Origin: an uncultured Eubacteriaceae bacterium
GTDB taxonomy: Bacteria > Bacillota > Clostridia > Eubacteriales > Eubacteriaceae
Direction of reading: 5' to 3'
DNA length: 5,106 nt
NCBI GenBank assembly: GCA_947625585.1
Contig: CANQOZ010000088.1
Location: 1-5,106 of the forward strand
This document shows, one piece after another, positions 1 to 5,106 of the stretch; the first letter of the stretch is position 1, and every line of letters starts with the position of its first letter. The translations under genes and the position numbers were made by a program. The notes beneath the pieces are model-generated. The model had not been told where the DNA came from. It saw nothing but the letters and a program-made list of their open reading frames with translations, and did not search any database.

Positions 1-27
1 TTTTAACAAACTTTAAGCGAGATAAAG

Positions 28-1452
28 ATGCCAAATAATATACAAATACCAAACTCAAATATGACCTCAAATGGAAGACAAGGACAATCACCACCAAAGA
101 GTTCTCCTCTAAGAACTTTTATAGTTATTGTCTGGATGCTGCTTTCCTTGGGACTGGCTATTGTAAGCTTGTACCTTATTTTTAATCCAAACATAAGTGA
201 TGACGATAGAGCCCTGGCAATAATAGCTTCTTTAGGAATTACTGGATTAATCTATATCTTTGCTGTTGTTACACGAACAGCTAAAACATCAATTCGAATA
301 CTCCTGTTCGGAATTACATTATTAGTAGCAGGAGCATTGATTTATTCTTTTACAACTTTCTTTATATTTTCACTTAGGATTGCGGTTGGAATTATCGCTA
401 TAGCTTTTGCTCTATTTATGTTTATCAATGCTGCTAGAGAATATAAAGATGATTATCCAATGTTTGGTTCAATCTTATGTGGAATCATCTATCTTATTTT
501 GGGAGTAGCAATCTTATTCTCTAGAGATGGAACGAGAGTATTGGCTGTCTTAACAGGACTTTACGTTTTACTATTAAGCTTAAATACCTTCTATGAAGCT
601 TTAAATGCTTTATTTAAAACGAAGCCACATTTAAAACGGAACTTCGTAGTAGCACTACCAACTTTTATAGCTGCTTTTCTACCTCAAGCTATCTATAAAG
701 CTATTAATGAAATGGTAAAAGAAGAACCTGATAAATTACTTAAACTACAAGAACCGTATCAGGGTGAAGAACCAGATTTAATTGTTTTTATTCATACAAG
801 ACCTGGTTTTATTCCCGGATTTGGACATTGTGATTTATGTTTTAATGATAAAGTTTATGCCTATGGTGATTATGACGAATCTACTTGGAAGTTAGGTGGA
901 TTCTTAGCTGACGGAACTTTAACACTCGGATCTCCTGATTCACATGTTAAAGCTTGTTTAGTAGATGAGAAGAAAGTTTTAATAGCTTATGGACTGCGCC
1001 TAACAGATGATTTGAAGAAACAGGTTCAGGCCGAATTAGACAAGATCATGTCTCAAGCCTATGTATGGAAACCACAAGCTCAATTAGCTGTTGAAGGTGA
1101 AATTGATGCTGATCCAACTTCGTTTAATGATGTTGGAAGTGTTATGTTTATGGAAGAAAAATGTGATTTTTATAAATTTAAAGAAGGCAGTCAATATAAA
1201 ACGTACTATGCTTTAGGTGAAAACTGTTCTGAAGTAGTCAATGATGTTGTTGGAAGAACCGGAATTAATTTATTAAAACCAAACGGAATAATTACTCCTG
1301 GTTCATATGCTGAATATATGGATGAACTTTATGAAACACAGGATTCAATTGTAGTTGACAGAAGAGTGTATATGTTAGATAAGGACGGTAAACCATATTT
1401 AGTACCTGTTAAAAGTAAGAAATCGGCAAGACCGGGCGAAATGTCACTATAA
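28..1452 (+). CDS. Polytopic membrane protein with C-terminal permuted papain-like (NlpC/P60 superfamily) domain
   Basis: A 474-residue protein in two parts. Residues 1-29 are polar and rich in Asn, Gln, Ser and Pro. Hydrophobic helices follow at about 30-52, 63-82, 88-108, 112-134, 145-165 and 168-190, with a weaker one at 206-224. The six-helix block recalls HdeD/DUF308-type membrane modules, but this is only a resemblance. Residues about 248-435 are soluble. They contain a GFGH motif (His267) followed by YAYGDYD (277-283), and later GENCSEVV (Cys400) followed by an ITPGSYAEY stretch. A His first and then a Cys in a CSE(L/V)V context is the order seen in circularly permuted papain-like enzymes such as YiiX/YebB, which cleave or transfer peptide, amide or ester bonds; the substrate here is unknown. 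Positively charged loops at 83-90 and 196-205 favour a cytoplasmic N-terminus. If helix 206-224 spans the membrane, the catalytic domain faces outside, but its five cysteines would be unusual there. The start at 28 is preceded only by a weak GAGA ribosome site; the ATG at 61 has none. The promoter lies outside the window. Confidence 0.6.
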   Translation: MPNNIQIPNSNMTSNGRQGQSPPKSSPLRTFIVIVWMLLSLGLAIVSLYLIFNPNISDDDRALAIIASLGITGLIYIFAVVTRTAKTSIRILLFGITLLVAGALIYSFTTFFIFSLRIAVGIIAIAFALFMFINAAREYKDDYPMFGSILCGIIYLILGVAILFSRDGTRVLAVLTGLYVLLLSLNTFYEALNALFKTKPHLKRNFVVALPTFIAAFLPQAIYKAINEMVKEEPDKLLKLQEPYQGEEPDLIVFIHTRPGFIPGFGHCDLCFNDKVYAYGDYDESTWKLGGFLADGTLTLGSPDSHVKACLVDEKKVLIAYGLRLTDDLKKQVQAELDKIMSQAYVWKPQAQLAVEGEIDADPTSFNDVGSVMFMEEKCDFYKFKEGSQYKTYYALGENCSEVVNDVVGRTGINLLKPNGIITPGSYAEYMDELYETQDSIVVDRRVYMLDKDGKPYLVPVKSKKSARPGEMSL

Positions 1453-1516
1453 ACTTAGTGCAGTTAATACTTTTATTTTATGTACTCATAAATAATATTG
1501 TTTCTGCCAAAAATAG

Positions 1517-1524
1517 TATATAAT
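1517..1524 (+). promoter_or_regulatory. Probable -10 region of the promoter for the 1589-2170 gene
   Basis: A perfect TATAAT lies at 1519-1524, preceded by TA, in the 136-bp gap after the membrane-protein gene. The best -35 candidate is TTGTTT at 1498-1503, but the spacer is only 15 bp, so the -35 box is weak or displaced. Transcription would begin near 1531 and leave a leader of about 58 nt. No convincing terminator for the upstream gene is seen in the gap, so read-through from it is also possible. Confidence 0.5.
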
Positions 1525-1572
1525 TGAGATGATAAACTGGACTATTTTCTAGAAGAAGTTAAATAATTCTAT

Positions 1573-1578
1573 AAAGGA
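1573..1578 (+). promoter_or_regulatory. Ribosome binding site (AAAGGA) fixing the start at 1589
   Basis: AAAGGA, 10 nt before the ATG at 1589, is the only recognisable Shine-Dalgarno-like site before a start codon on the + strand of this window. It supports 1589 over the in-frame ATG at residue 14. Confidence 0.5.
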
Positions 1579-1588
1579 ATCAATAAAG

Positions 1589-2170
1589 ATGAATGATAAG
1601 AAATTAACGGTGAAAGAAGCAACGTTAATGGATGATGAATTTAAAAAATATTTATTTAACTATGATCCATCAGTTCTAGAAATGATAATCAGAACAGTTA
1701 TGGAAGAAGCAGCCGAGAAAACCAATTTTGAAATTGATTTATCCAATATCACAGTTGAAAATTTAAATCAAAATGACATTGAATTTGTTGTTAATGGAAA
1801 TTATAAAGATGAATCATCAAAACCAATTCACTTTTATTTCTCCACTCAAGATACAGAAGCAAGTAACTTCTGGTTACCAATCGGGAATTCAGATGGTGAA
1901 TACCAAATCATATTTAGCAGCAAAGGCATTCCTGGTAACGTAGAGGTTGGTGATTACGTTTTGATGGACCAATCCACCAAAAAACTTCTTAATTCGGAAA
2001 AGCATCAAATTATGATTGATTGTAATCATCCTAATTTTCGGAACGAATTTAGAAAGATACAGTTATTAGCTCAGGATCTGATGGAAGCGGATACTGAGAA
2101 AATTCATAATGAGAAAATTAAGCAAGTTTATAAGGAAATTAACAAAAACGAAAATTTAACCGAATTATAA
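1589..2170 (+). CDS. Degenerate Rpn / PD-(D/E)XK nuclease-family-transposase-like protein
   Basis: A 193-residue soluble acidic protein. The match to a family is by eye and remote. The N-terminus (residues 6-60: LTVKEATLMDDEFKKYLF, then a helix at 28-43 and ITVENLNQN) follows the 'LTLMDD.FM..VF' opening of PD-(D/E)XK nuclease-family transposase (Rpn-related) proteins. The C-terminus (106-183) follows their ending: an IIF strand, a GIPGNVEVGDYVLMD segment, T-x-K-x-L-N-x-E-x-H-x-I-M-I, then a helix with DLMEAD and KIHNEKIKQVYKE. Active members carry an LDV...(E)xQ nuclease core and a long helical middle. Here the expected LDV position reads EFV (65-67), the ExQ position reads STQ (85-87), and the section between 88 and 105 is far shorter. 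If the alignment is right, the protein cannot cut DNA and is a remnant or a repurposed, possibly regulatory, form. The frame is intact with a plausible ribosome site and a strong terminator, so it is probably expressed. It may instead be an unrelated orphan. Confidence 0.45.
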   Translation: MNDKKLTVKEATLMDDEFKKYLFNYDPSVLEMIIRTVMEEAAEKTNFEIDLSNITVENLNQNDIEFVVNGNYKDESSKPIHFYFSTQDTEASNFWLPIGNSDGEYQIIFSSKGIPGNVEVGDYVLMDQSTKKLLNSEKHQIMIDCNHPNFRNEFRKIQLLAQDLMEADTEKIHNEKIKQVYKEINKNENLTEL

Positions 2171-2214
2171 ATTTAAATAATAGATTCAAGATTGTTAAAT
2201 AAGTTTGAAATTAT

Positions 2215-2255
2215 AACCTTGTTTTAAGCGGTGGTGCTTAGAATAAGGTTTTTTT
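2215..2255 (+). terminator. Strong intrinsic terminator after the 1589-2170 gene
   Basis: The left arm at 2215-2229 pairs along all 15 positions with the right arm at 2236-2250, with two G-T wobbles. The loop is GGTGGT (2230-2235). A run of seven T follows at 2249-2255. This is the best-formed terminator in the window. It sits 45 nt after the stop codon and separates the Rpn-like gene from the helical-repeat gene. Confidence 0.9.
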
Positions 2256-2315
2256 ACAAAAATTCTATTTCCCCCATTTCTGGACTATCTACTGGTTTTA
2301 ATTCCTAAATACGGT

Positions 2316-2331
2316 TATAAATAATTATAAA
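2316..2331 (+). promoter_or_regulatory. Possible -10 elements for the 2358-3776 gene
   Basis: Two TATAAA boxes, 10 bp apart (2316-2321 and 2326-2331), lie 27-42 bp before the ATG at 2358. Because a strong terminator ends at 2255, a promoter is needed in this gap. No good TTGACA-like -35 box is seen at the right spacing for either, so which box is used, if any, is uncertain. The 2256-2357 gap otherwise shows only AT-rich sequence and a C5 run near 2272. Confidence 0.3.
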
Positions 2332-2357
2332 ACTAACTTTAGAACTAGAGAACAAAT

Positions 2358-3776
2358 ATGAAAAGACACGAATTTGATCCGATTTCTTATTTGGAAAAAA
2401 GTGATCAACTAAGAGAAAAAGCAGCCAAAGCCATAAATGAAGATAAAAATTATGATTTAGGCATCAGCTATTTTAAACAAAGTAATAGGTTATTACTTAA
2501 AATTTTAACAGAATTTTCAGATACAAGATCAACTTCTGTTTCAAAATTTCGGAAATTATTTAATAAAAAAGATATCGAATTTTTTCTATCGTTAATCTTC
2601 CACTGTCTTGGTGAGAACTATTTTAACCTATTTAATTTTACTGCTGTTCATCATTCTATGGAGGAAGCAAGACAATATATAAAACCAGCCGAAAAATATT
2701 TAAATTTATCAATTAAAGAAGAAAATAATAAAAAACTATATTTAGCTTACCTAGATGTTCTTATAGATTCACTTAAATATGTTCACGAAGATAATGATTT
2801 TGATAATGAACTAATTTATCTAAAGAAATTTCTTAAGCACTTCTTTGAATGCTTACAGTTGGGCTATAAATTAGAATCTGTTCATTATCAAAATATAATA
2901 ATCAGTTTATTCCAATATCCATTACTAATTGAAAATAATGAACCTGAACTAAGTGAGGCAATAAACTTTATTCATACTCATTTCACTTTATCAGAAATAT
3001 CAGTTGATGAATTAAATAAGATGAACTTTTTTAACTTTATTTTGGATATCCTTGAGAATATAACCCGGCATTTTCCAAATTTATTTACCGAAAAAGAACC
3101 TATAATATTTGATATTTTAATCGATACTTTATATGAATTGATCTTAAACGGGACAATTAAAGAAATGGAGGATGAATCGTATTTACAAACAATTCTAGCT
3201 ATTCTGTATAGTTGTACCAAAAACTTTAATAACTTAGAAAATATAAAAGAACTTTATCAGTTGAACATAGATATTATTGATGTCGAAGGCGAACTCGGTC
3301 GAACTCAATATATAATAAGAGCATTAAAAAGTGCACTTTCTATTTTAAACGATAATAAAGAGCTTAGTAGTAACTTCAAGGAATTAAAACTCTTAAATAG
3401 ATTAATAGGAGAGCTTGGAATTGCCGGTGAATTAGAAGAAGCTCAAAGATATCATAGAATGATTGATACTCGTTTAAAAGATGTAACTATCGATGATGTT
3501 TTAAAAGAGGAATCTATAAATTCTTTAAATCAAGCCCAAAATGAACTTTTACTGTTAAAAGCCGAAACTTATTATTTCTTGGCAAGTAATGCAACAGAAA
3601 ATGGTGATTTCTATGAAGGATTAGATTTAAATGATAAATGTTTTGATTTTTTAGATGAAGTAAGTCCAAATTATGAAAGCAATCTAAGAACTAATTTAGC
3701 TGGTTTATCGCTTTCGCTAAATAAATTTATTGATAAAAAACTTAAAGAAGATCTCCTAAATTCTTGGCTTTTTTAG
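2358..3776 (+). CDS. Hypothetical all-helical protein, probably TPR-like repeats
   Basis: A 472-residue protein that I do not recognise. It has no signal peptide or membrane segment and should be cytoplasmic. It is rich in Leu, Ile, Asn, Lys and Glu and reads as a chain of amphipathic helices. Several helix pairs look like TPR units: residues about 20-50 (a long helix pair with GISYFKQSNRLLLKIL), about 80-120 (LGENYFNLFNF then EEARQYIKPAEKYLNLSI), about 350-375 (GELGIAGELEEAQRYHRMI), and about 400-432 (AETYYFLASNATENGDF then a second helix). The repeats are degenerate and I cannot give an exact count. TPR-like solenoids usually bind protein partners, but none is suggested by the neighbours. 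It starts at an ATG with only a weak AGAG (2347-2350) upstream, and is bounded by a strong upstream terminator and a shared downstream hairpin, so it appears to be a single-gene unit. It ends with a TAG stop and is convergent with the XpaC-like gene. Confidence 0.7.
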   Translation: MKRHEFDPISYLEKSDQLREKAAKAINEDKNYDLGISYFKQSNRLLLKILTEFSDTRSTSVSKFRKLFNKKDIEFFLSLIFHCLGENYFNLFNFTAVHHSMEEARQYIKPAEKYLNLSIKEENNKKLYLAYLDVLIDSLKYVHEDNDFDNELIYLKKFLKHFFECLQLGYKLESVHYQNIIISLFQYPLLIENNEPELSEAINFIHTHFTLSEISVDELNKMNFFNFILDILENITRHFPNLFTEKEPIIFDILIDTLYELILNGTIKEMEDESYLQTILAILYSCTKNFNNLENIKELYQLNIDIIDVEGELGRTQYIIRALKSALSILNDNKELSSNFKELKLLNRLIGELGIAGELEEAQRYHRMIDTRLKDVTIDDVLKEESINSLNQAQNELLLLKAETYYFLASNATENGDFYEGLDLNDKCFDFLDEVSPNYESNLRTNLAGLSLSLNKFIDKKLKEDLLNSWLF

Positions 3777-3831
3777 ATTAGATATAAAAGCAGCCGATCA
3801 AGAAATAATTCCTGGTCGGCTTAAATCTAAT
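3777..3831. terminator. Shared convergent terminator with a nested double stem
   Basis: The inner stem pairs 3792-3800 (AGCCGATCA) with 3813-3821 (TGGTCGGCT): nine pairs, one a wobble. An outer perfect 7-bp stem pairs 3777-3783 (ATTAGAT) with 3825-3831 (ATCTAAT). The hairpin fills the whole 54-bp gap between the convergent genes. The outer arm starts directly after the + strand stop codon and its other arm touches the - strand stop codon. On the - strand the inner stem is followed after two bases by TTTT and AT-rich sequence, so it fits the XpaC-like gene best. On the + strand the T-run is poor, so termination of the helical-repeat gene there is less certain. Confidence 0.65.
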
Positions 3832-4445
3832 TATTCAAAATCACTAGGTGATAAACCATCAGCTTTTAACTGACTGTTTAAAACATCAATCTGGACATCA
3901 GTGTCCATTAAATCTTCATTAATAGTTTCCAAATACATTGTCTTTAGAGCATACTCAAAGTTTGGAATGGATTCTTCAACCTTATCAATAACTTCTCTAA
4001 CTTCTTCTGTTTTAATTTCTTGTGATAAGAATTTATTATAACTTTCCAAAGCTATAAGCATGTTATTTAAAACCTGTTTATGATTTTCATAATCCACTTT
4101 TTTGAGCTCTAACAAATAAGTTTGTGAATTCTTCAGGTTCTCAATGACTCCGTAATTTAAACGTTCTTCATTGAGTAAAATAGCCTGTTGAATGGTTCTT
4201 AACAATTTATTATAAATTGATAATTTACGAGCCCGTTCCTTCTCGGCTTCGATTTGTATACGTCTATTTTCTTCTCTGATTCGATCTTCTTCTTTTCTTT
4301 TATGAGCTTCCTCCAAGCCAAAGATTACTTTAAATGAAGAATAGATGAGCAGGCCAAGTAAAACTATTGGAAATAGTAATCGTAATACTGCGATTAGGAA
4401 AAACAAGCCCATAATAAATATGAAAAAATCTATTGGCGTTCTCAT
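3831..4445 (-). CDS. XpaC-like membrane-anchored coiled-coil protein
   Basis: A 204-residue protein. Residues 6-22 and 23-43 are strongly hydrophobic and form a membrane hairpin or one long anchor. Residues 44-76 are almost all charged (EEAHKRKEEDRIREENRR and on), a likely coiled coil in the cytoplasm. Residues 77-204 are helical. The C-terminal part (about 124-197) matches the pattern I know for the XpaC family ('5-bromo-4-chloroindolyl phosphate hydrolysis' proteins): LNNMLIALESYNKFLSQEI, a helix with EEVREVIDKVEESIPNFEYAL, and the ending DVQIDVLNSQLKADGL. The biochemical role of XpaC is unclear despite its name. In many Bacillota it lies next to telA (a toxic-anion-resistance-type protein), but no telA is visible here. 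The gene lies 90 bp after leuA on the same strand yet has its own near-consensus promoter. That promoter is so close that the message probably starts at the ATG, which fits the absence of a Shine-Dalgarno site. Family assignment is by pattern only. Confidence 0.6.
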   Translation of the reverse strand: MRTPIDFFIFIMGLFFLIAVLRLLFPIVLLGLLIYSSFKVIFGLEEAHKRKEEDRIREENRRIQIEAEKERARKLSIYNKLLRTIQQAILLNEERLNYGVIENLKNSQTYLLELKKVDYENHKQVLNNMLIALESYNKFLSQEIKTEEVREVIDKVEESIPNFEYALKTMYLETINEDLMDTDVQIDVLNSQLKADGLSPSDFE

Positions 4446-4451
4446 AATTTT

Positions 4452-4480
4452 AGTATAGTCTCATTATTCGCTACTTGCAA
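4452..4480 (-). promoter_or_regulatory. Near-consensus sigma-70-type promoter abutting the xpaC-like start
   Basis: On the - strand, TTGCAA (4480-4475), a 17-bp spacer and TATACT (4457-4452) form a well-spaced vegetative promoter. The expected start site, about seven bases after the -10 box, falls at 4445, the A of the ATG, or within a base or two of it. It lies in the gap after leuA and should make the xpaC-like gene independent of leuA transcription. Confidence 0.7.
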
Positions 4481-4501
4481 TAAGCAACTTTTAAATCTTT
4501 A

Positions 4502-4515
4502 TTAACAATTAACAA
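4502..4515. repeat. Tandem 7-bp direct repeat (TTAACAA x2)
   Basis: Two adjacent perfect copies of TTAACAA lie between leuA and the xpaC-like promoter, about 20 bp upstream of its -35 box. A related TTTAACAAAA is at 4525-4534. In AT-rich DNA this may be chance; it could also be a binding site. Confidence 0.3.
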
Positions 4516-4535
4516 ATTGTCTAATTTAACAAAAG

Positions 4536-5106
4536 CTAACTGTTCTTTTGGTCCACTAATAAGTTATTAACAGCTGATACCAATGCACTAACAGATGCTT
4601 TGATTATGTCGTTATCAACTCCTGTCCCCCAATACTGGTCGCCCTGCTTAGTTTTAATACCAACATAAGCACTTGCTTCAGAAGTAGAGCCTTTTGTTAA
4701 AGCATGTTCTTCATAAGTATTTACTTCATAATCAAGATCAAAATAATCTTTAATTGCATTGTTTACTGCATTAATCCTACCATTACCACTGGCAGTAACT
4801 TCACGTTTACCATCTTTATCTTCAATAGTTACATGAGAGATAATGCCATCTTCTACTTGTTCATAATGCGCTTCTGGAACTGAAAAAACATCATTTTTGT
4901 CAAGATAACGTTCTTCAAAAATCTTATAGATCCAGTCAGGACTTAATTCACTATGTTCAATATCACTGACATCTTTAACAGCATAGCTTAAATCCTCCCT
5001 CATTTTCTTTGGTAGGTCCAATCCATAATTCTGTTTTAAAATATAAGCTACACCGCCCTTACCTGACTGACTATTAATTCTAATTATGTCTTTATCATAA
5101 GAACGT
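4536..5106 (-). CDS. leuA: 2-isopropylmalate synthase, C-terminal part (partial, runs off the right edge)
   Basis: The frame is open from the right edge to a TAG at 4538-4536, giving 189 visible residues; the catalytic TIM barrel lies beyond the window. The enzyme joins 2-oxoisovalerate and acetyl-CoA to form 2-isopropylmalate, the first committed step of leucine synthesis, in the cytoplasm. The first visible part contains IIRINSQSGKGGVAYIL (residues 7-23) and a YGLDLPKKM segment, the linker signature of long-form (type 2, as in Corynebacterium and fungi) LeuA. The C-terminal regulatory domain follows at about 75-185, with ASGNGRINAVNNAI (105-118), YEEHALTKG (131-139), EASAYV (143-148) and WGTGVDNDIIKASVSALVSAVN. 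This domain dimerises and binds leucine for feedback inhibition. Arg110 sits where most members, as I recall, have Pro (GNGP). No good terminator follows, only weak AT-rich hairpins, so some read-through to the next gene is possible. The internal TTG at 5021 is not the real start. Confidence 0.92.
   Translation of the reverse strand, partial: RSYDKDIIRINSQSGKGGVAYILKQNYGLDLPKKMREDLSYAVKDVSDIEHSELSPDWIYKIFEERYLDKNDVFSVPEAHYEQVEDGIISHVTIEDKDGKREVTASGNGRINAVNNAIKDYFDLDYEVNTYEEHALTKGSTSEASAYVGIKTKQGDQYWGTGVDNDIIKASVSALVSAVNNLLVDQKNS

Noticed and set aside
3..194. A 63-codon open frame on the - strand
   Set aside because: It lies inside and opposite the start of the membrane-protein gene, has no ribosome site, and shows no recognisable protein pattern.
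28..700. Calling the first gene an HdeD acid-resistance protein
   Set aside because: Only the helix count and spacing are similar; no HdeD signature could be confirmed, and the large C-terminal domain is not part of HdeD.
1589..2170. An active transposase or mobile element
   Set aside because: No inverted repeats or target duplications flank the gene, and the expected nuclease residues appear absent.
2215..2255. A T-box riboswitch, suggested by the GGTGGT loop resembling part of the T-box antiterminator motif
   Set aside because: The full AGGGTGGNACCGCG-type motif is absent, no specifier stem or long leader is present, and the next gene is not an amino-acid gene. The sequence forms a plain terminator after the preceding gene.
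2978..3220. An 80-codon open frame on the - strand
   Set aside because: It is fully antisense to the helical-repeat gene and looks like a by-product of AT-rich coding.
4501..4535. An intrinsic terminator after leuA
   Set aside because: Only short AT-only stems (for example CAATT/AATTG) are present, with no GC-rich stem or clear T-run in the right place.

Overview
The window is AT-rich and codes like a low-GC Gram-positive bacterium (Bacillota). A lactic acid bacterium or close relative is my best guess, but nothing in the sequence fixes the genus. It holds four complete protein genes and the 3' part of a fifth, packed with short gaps (the longest is 187 bp). I see no tRNA, rRNA, CRISPR array, insertion sequence or clear phage gene.

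Left half, + strand: (1) at 28-1452, a polytopic membrane protein with about six or seven transmembrane helices joined to a C-terminal soluble domain. That domain has the His...Cys layout of circularly permuted papain-like (YiiX/YebB-type NlpC/P60 superfamily) enzymes. (2) At 1589-2170, a small protein whose ends resemble the Rpn / PD-(D/E)XK 'nuclease family transposase' proteins. Its middle is shortened and the catalytic residues appear to be missing. It ends at a very strong intrinsic terminator (2215-2255). (3) At 2358-3776, an orphan, all-helical, Asn/Lys/Leu/Ile-rich protein, probably of TPR-like repeats.

Right half, - strand: (4) at 4445-3831, an XpaC-like protein with an N-terminal membrane anchor, a charged coiled coil and an XpaC-type C-terminus. 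It is read towards gene 3, and the two genes share a compact hairpin terminator in a 54-bp gap. (5) From the right edge to 4536, the C-terminal 189 residues of 2-isopropylmalate synthase (LeuA, long or 'type 2' form), including the leucine-binding regulatory domain.

The genes do not form one obvious pathway. LeuA is the only confident metabolic enzyme (leucine biosynthesis). The most interesting points are: a near-consensus promoter (TTGCAA-17-TATACT) placed so that the xpaC-like mRNA should start at its own ATG (leaderless); the membrane/permuted-papain fusion; and the apparently dead Rpn-type protein. I see no convincing multi-gene novel system.
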